Counted from the stretch's first letter, positions 1-12,022 are shown. The stretch is 64,000 nucleotides of DNA from Pseudisothecium myosuroides (GCA_951799445.1 OX637292.1:2669296-2733295), one strand, 5' to 3'. A program made the numbers and translations. The notes: generated by a model not told the origin, from the sequence alone.

Positions 1-1258
1 GGTGGATCGGTGCTACTCTGAGCAGATTACTATTTTTAGATTTTTGTTAATTTTTCTTTGTAACTCTTAATTCTAGCTTTCCAAAATGCTAAGACACGTG
101 CTAATTGGACCTTCCTACTAGGAGTTATCAATGGATGAAGTTTGACCGCTAATGGGTACTTCAAACTTCATCCATGGTTTTCTACTAACCTACAACTTGA
201 ATTCTAATTTTTGTTTCACTTCTGGATTCTAGATTTATGTTTCTACCTAAGATTCTATTCTTGTTCCATTTGGATGAAATGTACTAACTTTCATCCGATA
301 TTACTCCTAAACTTCATCCGCTAATATCTCTTTCAATTTGATTCCAAATTCTAAGGGTGAGATGGTTTTGGAAACCTCTAACTAGACTCTACAACACTAC
401 TACCCTGGTTCTTGAAATATTCCTATTCTAGACACTTTGAATTGAATTTAAAGTTCGGTCCTACTTGTAAATGTCTAATTTTGAGAAATTGGAATGGATG
501 GTTTAAAGTTAGGAGCTTACCTCGGAGTTGGAGTCATTGTTTAGGTAATCGTATACCCCTTCAAACTTCATATCATTTGCCATATTTTGGAATCGTTTGG
601 TAGTTTTGCCCACGGCTTAAAGTAGGGATTTTAGTACAAGGTTTGCCAATTCTTGAATTTCACTTTTCTTTTCTTTTCCTTCTAATTTCTCTTTCTCTTC
701 TAACACTATTCTAATTCAATTATTTATACTCCTAGTTGACTTGAAAGGTCTTCTCCAATAATTCCTTTTGAATTATCGAATTGATAAGCTTCTTCCTTCC
801 TTCAAGTCAATAATTCATTCTATCCTATTTCTAATGGTCCAAATCACTCCTTTAAGATTTTCTAAACTCCTCTTATCTTCTAATTTGTTTCCATTTAAAC
901 TCCCAACTTCACTCACTAATTTCACACTTGTAATATGAACCGGTTGGTACCACTAGCTATTGAGAGTATGAAGGATTGAGAGAATTCTATACCATTGTTA
1001 AATTTGAAGAGTTCTAATTGTCACTATCTTTCCTCTCTATTTGCTATTCTAATCACTATTTCCTTCCTTCACCTCCTATTCTAATTTCAAATTAAATTCT
1101 CCTACTACTTCCTATCCTTCTTTTCTTTTTGAGGACCTTCCTACATCTAAAGTTTAGTTTGTCCTTTGAATTCTTTTTGTTTGAGTTTGAGTTTCATCAA
1201 AAATCCAATTTTTTAGCAACTGGCCAGGGCCTAGATCCGTCCAGTTCAAGATCACAGA

Positions 1259-1442
1259 CCTTTGAGCAAGACCAGATCACAGACTCGAGCAAGACCAAAT
1301 CATAGACCCAAAGCGAGGCAGTCCATAGACCCGAAGCGAGGTAGTCCCAGACTCGAAGTGAGGCAGCCACAGACCCGAAATGAGGCAGCTACAGACCCGA
1401 AACGAGGTAGCCACTGACCCAAAACGAGGCAGCCACAGACTG
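1259..1442. repeat. GC-rich tandem repeat in LTR2 (about 24 bp unit)
   Basis: About seven degenerate units of the form CAGACCCGAAGCGAGGCAG. The matching array in the inverted copy (about 43583-43725) has fewer units, so this is where the two otherwise near-identical LTRs differ in length. Confidence 0.85.
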
Positions 1443-1587
1443 GGAGCGATCCCAATACCCGGCTCCTCCACACGCCACGTGTCGCGCCCCGGTTTGCCGG
1501 ACCCGTCCCCATCAGCAGCCGGTTGGCAGTCTTGCCCGCTGAGATGGCCCCGCCACGCGGCGGCTTATGGTTTGCCGGACCCGTCCT

Positions 1588-1735
1588 TGGCAGCCCGTGT
1601 ACTGATCGTCCTTGGCAATCCGTATACTGATCGGTCTTTGGCAGCCCGTGTACTGATTGGTCCTTGGCAGCTATGTACTGATCGACTCCTTGGCAGCTGT
1701 GTACTGATCGGTCCTTGGCAGCCTGTATACGGATC
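1588..1735. repeat. Tandem repeat in LTR2 (about 25 bp unit)
   Basis: About six units of GTCCTTGGCAGCCCGTGTAC plus TGATC. The right copy (about 43350-43450) has about four units, a second copy-number difference between the inverted LTRs. Confidence 0.85.
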
Positions 1736-1964
1736 TTGGAAGATGGCTTGGGATGATTTTCTGGGGGTGTTTGAGTTCTTAATTTTTGGTATTACCTTTT
1801 GGACACTAATCCGAAGATGGAGCTCTAATTTTTGGGAATATTAATTTAACACTTGCGAATGCTAACTTTTGGATACTAAACTTGGACTTCCAAACCAAAT
1901 GTTTTGGAACCTAAACTTGGATAAGTCACCACTTCTATAATTTCTTAGGAATTTTTGGGCATCT

Positions 1965-2120
1965 ATGAAGCCAAAGCTTCGCCGTGTTTTTGTGAAATGG
2001 CTAAATTTCTATAAAAATCTAGACACACTAAACCAAAGCTTCGCCATGTTTTTTGTGAAATGGCTAAATTTCTATAGAGACTCTAGACACACTAAGCCAA
2101 AGCTTCGCCGTGCTACAAGA
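1965..2120 (-). repeat. Triplicated CGGCGAAGCTTTGG motif block of LTR2
   Basis: Three ~60 bp units each carry CGGCGAAGCTTTGG on the minus strand (one variant has CATGGCGAAGCTTTGG) and end in a TTTGTGAAATGGC-like stretch on the plus strand. The same core recurs in all LTR1 copies. The short plus-strand ORF here is a repeat translation, not a gene. Confidence 0.75.
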
Positions 2121-2566
2121 AACAAGGAGAATGTGGACAACGATGAAGGGAATGGATTGTTAGTAAATACTTAAGCTATCACGTGTTAGTGCTAAACAAC
2201 ATAACAACTCTAGAGATTTTTCCCAAGCGGCATCGCCAGTTATAGGGAAAAGAAACTCTCTAGGATTAGTGCAATATTAGCCCCCAACACCCAAGGATGT
2301 CAACAAAATACCAAAACTTCAACAAAACATTAATCAAAGCTTCAAACACTTACGAGAAATGTCACAAGAAGATAGCTAAGTTGAAGGGACCCCTAAGTTC
2401 TTCAAAAGAGCTCAAAAAGTAGCAACAAGGAGCTTGAAATGCTCCCAAAACACGAGAATTTGGCAACGTGGCCCAAAAATGGCCAAAATCCAATTAAATG
2501 GACCCAAATTATACAAAGCGGTTCACAAATGAACCTAAGGGGTGTTTTGAGAGAGAAATGAGCCCC

Positions 2567-2574
2567 CTTATATA
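2567..2574 (-). promoter_or_regulatory. LTR2 TATA box (copy L)
   Basis: TATATAAG on the minus strand, followed by a pyrimidine-rich CATTTCTCTCTC start-like sequence. The same arrangement occurs in every LTR copy here, which supports a real LTR promoter. Confidence 0.6.
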
Positions 2575-3839
2575 CATTTCCAAGGGTGCTCACCCCCCCT
2601 CTTTTCCTAAGTCGTAAACTTATCAACTAAGATTTTCATCCTAATCTTCAATTTTTGACTTTCTACGCTGGTCCGAATGTCTAACTTTTGGAGATTAACT
2701 CCAAATTGAAAACCGATTGCGCCGTTGGCTTTAGAAGGCCATTTTTAATCTTGGAGAACTTTCCATCCCTTAACCAAACTCTAAAAAACGCAACATAACC
2801 TACCGCTAACTGAACGCCAAAACGGGGTGAAAACCCAAATCTTGGAGGTTGACTTTTTTGAGAAAAGTAACTAGCCTAGGTTCTTTAGTAGGTATGGGGG
2901 AGTAAGAAAAGACCTAGTTTTGACCTCATTCCGATTTTGTATGCTCCCAGTGCGCAAGTCAACTCCACCGTAGACTTCAATTTCGCCAATTTCCGGGGAA
3001 TCTCGCCGGTTCGGGCACTTCTGGCTATCGGAATGTCTTGAAACTTGGTGGGGCATCTTATTAGCATAAAAGAAGCTAATCTAATTTTTAGTGAGATTTT
3101 ACCGCAACCTGGGTAATTTCTAAGAATTTTCCATCGTAGGTTTTGGCGGTTGACCGTCCGGAAGGGCATCTTCTGCAAGTCAGAAAATTCCGAAACTTTT
3201 TATGGAACCTCTCATGGGACCCCACAAAGGATGTTCAAGCTCATATTTTTACTTTGTACAAAGGTCAGAGGAGAATCAAATTCTGTCTTCTCCTTTTAAT
3301 TCTGGCAACTAGGGAATCTTTCACATACAAGGGAATCTTGGCAAGCCGATTTCGCCATTGAGTCCCAAATGTGATTTCCACCCTAGAACGCCATACTTTA
3401 CCCGTAGATTCCGCTTACGGGCCAATCTTGAGTTTGTAACTTCTACAGGCTAACAATTGGGGTTTCTGCTATTTCGTCAATGCTATGGGGAAAGTGAAAC
3501 CTATCTCTGGGAATGGACTTAAGACCTCAACGGTGTTCCCTCGGACCGATTTTAGCCATAAGATGTCACATGTACCGTAGGTCTGGGCTGTTTGGGTCAG
3601 GTTAGCCCTTAATTCTACTTTTTACTGATATTTCTACATTTTAACCTATGTACAAGTGGAAATGGGATTTATTTGGGGGAAAACAATCTATAAGGGACCA
3701 AATGCTATATTGGTACGTGACATACCTATTTTGGTTTTACACTCTTTTTTGGACTTTTTGTATATAAAACTATACTTAAATTTGTTAAAATTAAAAAAAA
3801 GAAAACTGTGAGTTCCTAGTGACGAGTTGGGGGCTCACA

Positions 3840-3963
3840 ATGACTCAACCCTATTCTGGTTCTACACTCTTTTTATGGCTTTTTGTATACTTTTATCAAC
3901 TTTAAATTGTAAATTCCTAAAAAATAGTTTTACGAGTCCCAAGTGACAATTTAGGAGCTTACA
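3840..3963 (-). mobile_element. 5' tip of an LTR1 copy, separated from its body (copy C)
   Basis: On the minus strand this starts TGTAAGCTCCTAAATTGTCA and matches the first ~120 bp of LTR1 copy B (20046 onward). It stops at GTCAT, exactly where LTR2 begins. The rest of the LTR1 sequence (ACCCATTATAG onward) resumes at 45668, after the other LTR2 copy. The outer flank on the minus strand is CCCAG, against CCCGG after the end of copy C at 50179-50183. This fits one LTR1 copy with LTR2 inserted in it, later split by an inversion. Confidence 0.75.
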
Positions 3964-5624
3964 CTGGGGAGCACAATTTTTTTTTGGTAAGCTGCTCTCG
4001 ATATCCATGAAATTTGAGGAAAGACATTTCAAAATGTAGGACTATAATCTGTCGGGCAAAATAAAAATTCGCATTCTATATAATCACATTAGAAGAATTT
4101 TCAGCCCTCCAGAGGGCTGCTCTAGAGTGACAAACCAAGCTACTAAAAAGCTTGGTATATCACTCCAGAAAACTGCCGCAATGAGCAGTCAGCCAAGTTG
4201 ATTGCTTGCCGAAACAGTCAGTTTTTTTATTTTTTATTTTTTTATTTTTAAAATTAATTTTATTTTTTTAAGATTTAAATTTTTTATTTTTTATTTTATT
4301 TTTACTCGTAAAACTTGGTTCCTGTGCCACTGCCACTACAATTTCAGGTGGGCGAGAATAGGAAAAAAATGAATTTTCCAGCCAAAAAAAAACAAATTTC
4401 AGGATATCTCGGAGGGTTGTGGAGCAGCCTTCTGGAGGCCTGAAATTTTCTCTAATGAATTATGGCTTCATTTCTGGTTTCTTCGATGTAGGCTATTACA
4501 GATACTGAATGGACATGAGGGTTTAGTTTTGCATTAGGTTTTACACTAGGTTTGTTTTGCAAGCATTCGATAGGAACATAGAGCTCTTCTCCAAGTCCTG
4601 GAGAGTCAAAGTTGGAGTCCCAGAGAATCTATAGACCTTGGCCTTTGGCAAACTGCATATTACGGATCTCCATTAGTTGCGACAAATTCTATGCAGTGGA
4701 TGGCAAGCTGAGATTGAGGTCGTGAAAGGAGATGGATAAGCAAAATCCCCAAATGTCTGAGTAACCCCGGCACAGTGATGAGGTCAGTTTTTTCATTTGT
4801 GGTCCTTGCATTTCTAAGCTTTTTCTATCCACATCTGAATTTTGTGTCCTTGGTTTTCTTCCAAACATTGATTGCGTACAGGATTTCACAACATATGTGA
4901 TTTGACCATTGTATTTCATGTGCCTCACTTCTGGTTTGATTATATATCTTGTTATTCATTTGTACAGGTTATTTATAGGCTTCTTGCGAATTCAAAGCGA
5001 TGTACACATGCTGCCATTTGTTGTGTTCCGTGTCTAGGATGAGACAACTCTCGTGATTTTGCACTGCATTTTTCCTATTGCATTTTGACCTTACAATCTT
5101 GGACCTTATTGACTGCAGTCTTTAGTTTTTGAACCACATTGTGGAACAGTTTGTTGTATTTGTTAAGATATTCCTTGCATTTGTGCTCATTTCATTTTCA
5201 CCATTGATTGAGAGGATTGCTACTTTTTGTCTTAATTGCCTATGCTTTGTGAATGCTTTGTGAAATCAATGCTTTGTGTATAAAGTTCTCATTGGTTGTT
5301 AGTTTGTATATAATTTGGTATGTAGTATTGCAAGTAGTTTCACTTTGAATGCAATTGAGCTTTGTTTGAAGGTGGTGTTCTTTTGGGCTGCAAATTTCCA
5401 AGGATTTTCCTTCATGATATCTACACTTAACAAAAAATTGAATGCACAATTTCTTGTCCAAAAGTCTTTACATCCGACTAGTGTTGGGCACTTCCACAGC
5501 ATTTGTTTGTTAGTTATGAATTTATTAAAAAAATAGGATATCCAAAATGAAGCCAAAAAAAAAATTCAAATAAAAGATAGGGTACATAAAATAAGATGAT
5601 TTTAGAAATTTAGGTAAACATAGC
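3964..5624. other. Unassigned sequence between LTR copies
   Basis: Apart from the foldback element at 4087-4457 I recognise no gene or repeat here. Base composition is less biased than in the LTRs. The short ORFs (60-85 codons, several overlapping on both strands) show no domain or splice pattern. On the inversion model this is the original upstream flank of LTR1 copy C. Confidence 0.5.
4087..4457. mobile_element. 371 bp foldback/TIR element, copy 1
   Basis: The ends are inverted repeats of about 37 bp starting CATTAGA and including a CAGCCCTCCAGAGGG-type block, itself nearly palindromic. Inside the left end, 4125-4140 pairs with 4050-series partner 4150-4165 to form a stem with a 9 nt loop. 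The middle is T-rich. A homologous 374 bp copy lies at 61283-61656 with the same termini and stem. There is no coding capacity. I could not find a clear target-site duplication at either copy, so the superfamily is unknown. Confidence 0.75.
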
Positions 5625-5989
5625 TGTGGGCGCAAGATTACCCACCCTTGGTAATAAAGCGAACACCGACCAGGTTCTATGCCTTTATCCACATTTTTAA
5701 TATGTGGGGGTGATGTGAGCGCGGTCCACTGTGCCTTCCAAGCAATGGATCTTTTTTGCTAACGTTTCCTAAGTGTCGTGGATGGCAACAAATAATTAGT
5801 AATGCATGTAGTAACTCACAAGTTAACTGCGATGTTCAGAGTGATGGTGAAATCATGACTCCCTAACTATCTATCCTATGTCGAGGGTCGACTGGGTAGT
5901 TGGCGTCATTTCTAACGTCCCTAACTACGTAAAAAGGAGAACCCCTATGTTCCTTCCATGAACCCCTAAGACTATCTTGGGTTTCTAAG

Positions 5990-6720
5990 ACTCCACCTAG
6001 AAGTTCTACTTTTAAAAGCTACCCCTAAAGTTCCAACTTCTTTATGTAACTCTAGATTTTACTTCTTCAGCTGGGTTCTAGGTATTAACTACCGACTTCT
6101 ATTCTATGTTTTGATTTTTTGACTCTAGGTTTTTACTTCTAAATCAACTTCAACTCCTAACTTCCAAGTTTTAACCTTCTAGGGTAATTCTAAGTTTCAC
6201 TTTTAATTCTATGTTCTTATTTCTAAACTACTCTAAGATTTACCCTCTAAATTTAACTCTAACTTTTCACTTTTTACTATAGATTTTTACTCCTAATTTA
6301 ACTCTAGGTTTTTGACTTTTAACTCTAAATTTTTACTTCTAAAATTAATCCCCAATCTTAACCTCCAGGTTTAACTCTACGTTTTCACTTTGACTCTAGA
6401 TTTTTTCTACTTCCAACTAACTCTAAAATTTAACTTCTACCTCTAAATTTTAACTTCTACTTTTAGCTTTTCACTCTAACTTTTTACTCCCCAATTGACT
6501 CTAAAATTTAACCTTTAAATTTAATCTAAACTTTTGACTTTTGACTTTTGACTTCTATTTCCTACTCTACTTTTTACCTCCCAAAGTTAACTCCAAATTT
6601 CGACTTTTGAATTTTACTTCCCTAATTAAAATCTTAATTTAACTCGAGGTTTTTAACCGTTATTTGATCTTTAATTTTAATCCTAAATTATCCTTCTACT
6701 CTAATCCTAATTTCCGTCCA
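5990..6720 (-). repeat. Degenerate purine-rich repeat tract in LTR1 (copy A)
   Basis: On the plus strand this is a long run of CTCTAAATTTTTACTTCTAA-like units, strongly strand-asymmetric. Copies B (about 23680-24400) and C (about 49060-49800) have the same tract, so it is a fixed part of the LTR rather than a random expansion. Confidence 0.7.
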
Positions 6721-6811
6721 TTGTTCCTTGTGGATCAAATTTAATTAAAATTCCTCCGTTCTACCCCCTACCGCTTAACTTAGCCGAACGCGGTCAGTTT
6801 ACGGTCGAATC

Positions 6812-6815
6812 TTAA
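6812..6815. other. TTAA target duplication, left side of the piggyBac unit
   Basis: TTAA directly before CCCCTAAAGGACC. It pairs with TTAA at 17117-17120, and one copy is present in the empty site at 23574-23577. Confidence 0.9.
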
Positions 6816-8321
6816 CCCCTAAAGGACCAAGGGTGTTTTCTGTCAAAAACCACGCAAAACTGCCATTTCTGCTGCGTTCACTTAAGAAAACCAAAAAAAT
6901 ACTTTTTTTTAGAATCTAACCATAGGATCTTGCACTTAACTTGTCTAAGATCATGTGGTAAAAATTTCATCAAATTTGACCGTACGGATTGGAAGATATG
7001 AGCATTCAAAGTTAAAAAAAAAGTTTTTTTGGACTCTGCCCTACAGCTTCAGCTGCCTTTGACCGGCATTTGTGGAAAATATTTGCACTACAAACTTTGA
7101 ATAAAAAAATTTACCATAATGAAGGTAATGTTATACATATGTCCACCAAATTTCACCTCAAAAAAATTAGTGGAACACATCCAAAAAAATCTTGGAAGGA
7201 CACAATGCCCAGAGGATTGACTATACACTATGTTTTTTTGCTAACAAGATTTCTACCTCATATTTTCAAAACTCAAAAATCCCAACGGTGGATTGAAACA
7301 TTTATTTATCTTTGACAAACTCCCCAAAAAAAAATTAAAAAAAAATTAAAACTCTAGTTTATATTGAAATTAGAAGCATTAAGTGAGCCAAAGTCTTTGG
7401 GGCAAAGGGAAAAAAAGGGACCCGGTTTGTTCCCCTGTGTTCCCGGTATGTTCCCTACAGCGTTCCATTGCATGGGACCTCCAACTCACTACATCATCAA
7501 CTTACCATGTACTCCATCCATCAAGTGTTTCTATCCACCTACTTCTCTATGAACTTCAAAAATTCATAACTAATTCCACAAAGGTCCAAAAAATATGAAA
7601 CGACCTGGGTTAGATGCCACTTTCATTTCTCTTCCTCTGAAAATTTACTGAAAATTTTTTCAAGCACTTCATCTTCCCCTAAAAGGCAATCAGCTCTCAA
7701 AATCAGCATACTTCCTTTGCTCCATCCAGATGGTATTGCTCCTGTGATTCTTTGTTTGGTTGGCTCCTGTCACTACTCCTCCATTTGCCATATAAGCTTA
7801 CATCAGATGGCATGCACACTTCTAAGGACATGAGATACAAGCCATCAAGGCCATTTGAACAACGTCCCTGCACCAAAAAAAAATGTCAAAGGCTTGCATG
7901 GGTGTAAAATTTTTTGTTGTTTGTCAAGGCTTTGAAAATTCTTAGTTTTCCATACAAGGTCTAAACATTTAGAATACTCTAGAATTTCATTGTTTATTCA
8001 TAAGGTGTCCTAGAACAAAAATAAAAATGTGAGAGAATTCATTTTTCAATCACAATATCTACAACAATGGAATAAATTTATTTTTTTAGATTCATAGCCA
8101 CACTTCTGAATGCCCATAATTTCTTTTGGCAATTATATATTTCTTTGTGCCTCTAAAAAAAACCTATATCCCTACACATTCAATTCAAAATTTATCCTTT
8201 CATTGACAAGTCTTATTATAGTTTGAGATCTTACAAAAAAATATAGAAAAATTATTATAGAGCAATTATTGAAGTACTTGTTATAGTTGTGCATGAAAAT
8301 TGTACTCACTTTGCAAATGGC

Positions 8322-10043
8322 TTAGCCATTCAAACGTTCGTGGAAAACTTGGAAACACCCCTTCCGCCAACACATAAATTTATTGCCACAAGTAGGGCAA
8401 TATGTCTTTGGCCGCGTCAATGGAGATGAGCCATCGTTGCAAACCACGCAAGGATTGCGGTCCTTGGTAAATGTAGGGTAGCATACTTGCCTACGACGGG
8501 CTGGTTCTTCAAATTCTTGACGTCTCTTCCCCTGCCATCTTGAAGTTAGAGTTTCGCACAATTGAGTGCGAAATTGCAAATGTTTCATCGGACACTTTGG
8601 AGGATCTTCCGCCTTGCATTTGTCCATGTAAATTATATACATGTTCACAATGCTTGTATCGACGAGAAAAAAGAAAACACGGTGCCACCACTTGTGGGAC
8701 CGGGTCTGACATGAATATGACGCTCGTAATTGGTCAGCTACGTCCACACCACGCATGTGAGTTGTATACTCAAGATGCACCGGTGATGTCTGAATGTTCT
8801 TCCTCTCTGAACCATTACGACATGGAACTGTTGCAACTGGAAATTCCCACGGAAACTGAATTGGAACTGCGTGCGTCGAAATGATAAGAACCGCTTTCTT
8901 ATCTTTCCATACAATGCTCGACATTTGCCTCGAATCATGCATGCGCCAATCTAGTGTGCCTTGCTCATTTCTATTGAAATCCTTTGTGTTCTTGAAAGAT
9001 TGAGGAAGACCCACCCGATTTGCTCTCATTGTGCCGGTTGCATATGTTTTTTTATCCAATAGGTCTTTGAATAAAGCAATGCTAGAAAAAAAATTGTCCA
9101 TGACAATTACATGTCTTCTACCCTCAATTGGTGCAAGCAAGCGCAATACAACGTTATGCGCTAATCGTGCTTCCCCATGTCCCCCCGGTCGTCGCATTTC
9201 TTCCTCAACCACGGGATTTTTGCCACAATATACTTCAAAATTTGAAACAAATTTTGATTTTGAATCTGCTAAACACCAAACCTTCAAGCCCCACTTTTGC
9301 GGCTTCTGGGGCATATATTGTCTAGCGGGGCAGTAAGTCCCCTTGTATCGAATCATCATTTTGTCAATTGTAGCAAACTTACCAACATTCCATGCGTTTT
9401 GGCAATTGTCTCTCATTGCATTCAATAACCATCTAACTTGCCCCATTTTGTCATATCCTGGCATTCTTTTCTCACTCTCATATGTTGCTGGATTGGTAAC
9501 ATGTAAACATTTTGTGAGTAGTTCAAACCGGCTCCGTGACATCAAACTAGAGATAGTTGGACAATGAAAAAGGCCTTTTTTATGCCAGAAAGACCTCAAA
9601 TTGGGTTGCTGCCTCATGCCCATATATAATATGATGGCCATGAAAACCTTCAACTCCAATACGGTAAGGTTTTCCCAATTCGGCCCTCCAAATGTGCCAT
9701 CATCTGGATTCAATGCTGTTGCATACCGATTCGTCTCAGCAACGATCTCCCGTAAAATCCACATGGGCCAAAAAAATTGAAATAAATCGGAAAAAGTAGG
9801 GAACCGATTTTCAGAGAAACTGGACCCATAACTACCAAGATATTCCGCTGGTTCAGGGGTATAAGTAATGAAATTTTGATGCCAAGTAGAATCTCGATAA
9901 ACATGTTTGATGCTATTCACATCCCCTTCATAGCCATCATCATACACGTCGTCTTCCTCCTCTTCACCAAAATCTAGCTCAGGATATTCAATGTCGAACT
10001 CGCTCCCACTTTCATCTACAAATTTGAAATTCTCATGTGTCAA
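8322..10043 (-). CDS. piggyBac-family transposase (DDE_Tnp_1_7, PGBD-like)
   Basis: Encodes an uninterrupted 573-residue protein that should cut and paste TTAA-flanked elements in the nucleus. The N-terminus is acidic (residues 21-42 are rich in D and E). The DDD catalytic positions known for this family appear intact: D227 in ATIDKMMIRYKG, D316 in VMDNFFSS and D434 in MRGVDVADQ. A C-terminal cysteine/histidine domain (C532, C535, C549, C552, C558, C563, H568) matches the zinc-binding tail that recognises the ends. The length is close to the family norm. No stop or frameshift is present, so it could be active. The ATG at 10043 has an in-frame stop just upstream. Alternatively, translation enters from an upstream exon through an acceptor at 10016-10017 (see 11356-12022). 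Confidence 0.93.
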   Translation of the reverse strand: MTHENFKFVDESGSEFDIEYPELDFGEEEEDDVYDDGYEGDVNSIKHVYRDSTWHQNFITYTPEPAEYLGSYGSSFSENRFPTFSDLFQFFWPMWILREIVAETNRYATALNPDDGTFGGPNWENLTVLELKVFMAIILYMGMRQQPNLRSFWHKKGLFHCPTISSLMSRSRFELLTKCLHVTNPATYESEKRMPGYDKMGQVRWLLNAMRDNCQNAWNVGKFATIDKMMIRYKGTYCPARQYMPQKPQKWGLKVWCLADSKSKFVSNFEVYCGKNPVVEEEMRRPGGHGEARLAHNVVLRLLAPIEGRRHVIVMDNFFSSIALFKDLLDKKTYATGTMRANRVGLPQSFKNTKDFNRNEQGTLDWRMHDSRQMSSIVWKDKKAVLIISTHAVPIQFPWEFPVATVPCRNGSERKNIQTSPVHLEYTTHMRGVDVADQLRASYSCQTRSHKWWHRVFFFLVDTSIVNMYIIYMDKCKAEDPPKCPMKHLQFRTQLCETLTSRWQGKRRQEFEEPARRRQVCYPTFTKDRNPCVVCNDGSSPLTRPKTYCPTCGNKFMCWRKGCFQVFHERLNG

Positions 10044-11355
10044 TAGAGTGTTAAATTGGTCCCCTTCACTTTCTTAGGCCCTAAAATCAAAAGCTTTTTT
10101 TATTTATAAAAATGTACATGACACTACATTTCCAATGCAAAAAGCATGAAATAGAAAAATGGAAATTTTTGGAGTATGTAATTGTAAGATTTAGTAGTAC
10201 AAGAACATGAAAATGTTTGCAAGACATTTCTGGAATTTTGACCACATACGTTGTAAAATACATGCGTTCAAAGATAATTAGAAAAAAACTTCTATAGCAT
10301 CAAGGCAAACTAGTTTATAACACTTTGAATCCTTTGAACTTAAAACTTTATCATTACATATTTTTTAAATTTACATTTTGCAACTGTTTTGTGATGGAAA
10401 AAAATGAAAAAAATCTTTATTTTCAATCTCTAAATAAATTATTAGGTAGAAGTAGGTTTATGATGAAGGAGAAAACTCAATTGCTAATACCCCAAAGGTG
10501 GACTAGAATATACTCTCAACGATGAAATTGGTGTAGCATTGGAAATTAATCCTCTAGAAATTATTATTTTCACAAATGGTTGAAAGTTGGCTTCAAGACA
10601 AATCCTAAATTTTTTTTCCAAGAACATATTTTAATTGCCTGTAGAACAAGATGCACCATAACTTCTACATCAAAAATCCAAATGGAAGGAATTGAAGTTT
10701 TCCATGTCATAACAACAATATAAACTATGAAAATCAATTTCTTGAAATCCTTGAATGGAAGTTCTTTGATTTTTTTTTCTATTAAATTCAAATTGGTACT
10801 TGTAGTGGTAAAATTCCTACTATCGAGCATTGATTGAAATAAAAATTATATTCCTCAAAAGCTAATAACTTCTTAAAATTTTGGAAAAAGTTCATGAAAT
10901 ATTCCTAAAAAATTGTGCTCATATTACATTTTTTAAAATCTATGTGTCCCCCCTTAGAACAATGTTAATTCAAATTTTATCCTATGTTGTACCCAATTCC
11001 ATTGCATTGTCATACAATTGAAGATGTCTTGTATGCACTATTTTCCACTTGTTTCGGTTAGTGAAAGCTATTGGCTATACTTTGTAAAGAATTTTTTGTA
11101 TATTTTACAAAATAACTTGATGACTGCTATATTTGAAGTCCAAGCGGCAAACATTACCTATATATCATATAATTTTGATAAAGGTGTCACAAAGTATCAT
11201 CCTAATTATATTGCTAAAGAATTGTTTGAGAATTGAAGATATACATGTCCATTTTTCATAACTAAAGGTAAAAAAATGATTCTCTAACTGCCAAATCCAA
11301 CTTGAACCCCAACTCTTTAGACAAATCTAGTAGAGCAAAACTTTGCAATGCTTAC

Positions 11356-12022
11356 CTGCTGTGGAAGGGCTATTGGAGCACTGCCGTTGAAGACGTTCTT
11401 GTTGGCGCTCCCAACCTCGTCCCCGGGGACGCTCCTTGGCTATTTCTGCATTCTCGCATTGGTTGCCTTCATCCCCATCCGAGCTCTCCCAAGTTGGCGA
11501 AGGCGTCCTAATCACTCTATCGACAGAGGCTACAGGCTCGTGAAGTGGACCACTCTCACTTGGAAGCTCTCGATGTACAATCTCCCTCTCCACCCTTGTT
11601 GATGCACTTCCATCACGCAATCGTTTGGGTGGACGTGCAATCTGCTCAGGGTTGTATAACAACTCCGGAGGCCAGAGGAGATCATCAACATCTCGAATTT
11701 CGTGTGAAGAATAGGGGCCTTCATCAAAGTCTTCTTCATCAAGTTCTTCACAACTAGATGCTCTACCTCCAACTTCATGCTCCTGGCTATCAATGAACTC
11801 TGGATTGATGTTGCCAATGATGTCAATGTCCTCTGGGAAAAAATTCTCTTGACCTTCTTCTGGTAATGAAGGTACAAAGCGAGGTGTAGGATAATCAAAT
11901 CTTGCTTGTAATGGAATAGGGGGGGTAGGACTCCGAGGTGGACATTGCAAATTTGAAGAAGAAGGGGTATCATGGGCTAGCAATCTGCAACTACGACGAA
12001 CGGGCAGTCCATTCCATGCAAC
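11356..12022 (-). CDS. Probable upstream exon of the piggyBac transposase gene
   Basis: A 667 nt open exon bounded by a CTACCAG acceptor (before 12022) and a GTAAGC donor (after 11356). It encodes about 222 residues that are acidic, proline- and serine-rich, with a basic patch (RPRGRGWERQQERLQRQ) near the end. No domain is recognised. It ends one base into a codon. Joined to the TTTGTAG acceptor before 10015, the phase fits, giving GAT-GAA-AGT and continuing straight into the transposase frame. The product would be a transposase with a long acidic N-terminal extension. Further 5' exons would lie above 12022. The splice model is inferred; an independent second protein is the alternative. Confidence 0.5.

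Larger units (their letters stand above)
1..3839 (-). mobile_element. LTR2 copy L, long LTR (partial, runs off left edge)
   Basis: Read on the minus strand this starts with TGTGAGCCCCCAACTCGTCA at 3839 and matches 29475-44978 on the plus strand (minus the insertion there) almost base for base. Position 1 corresponds to 44978, so the last ~680 bp of the LTR lie outside the window. There is no gag or pol sequence. A TATA box sits about 1.27 kb from the LTR start, followed by a ~3 kb leader, as in a U3-R-U5 layout with a very long R/U5. It contains two GC-rich tandem arrays and a triplicated CGGCGAAGCTTTGG motif. It keeps the uninterrupted site (TTAA at 2171-2174) where the other copy carries the 11.76 kb transposon. 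Identification as an LTR rests on the TG start, the CA end seen in the right copy, and the TATA box; no primer-binding site is visible. Confidence 0.8.

Noticed and set aside
3143..3361. 72-codon ORF identical to one at 29953-30171, seemingly a conserved small protein
   Set aside because: Both are the same U3 segment of the inverted LTR2 copies; identity reflects recent duplication of non-coding DNA, and the overlapping opposite-strand ORFs are equally identical.
4087..4457. Target-site duplication for the foldback element
   Set aside because: Bases just outside the CATTAG termini do not match each other at this copy or at 61283-61656.
8540..8884. 114-codon ORF antisense to the piggyBac transposase
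   Set aside because: Shadow of the intact transposase on the other strand.
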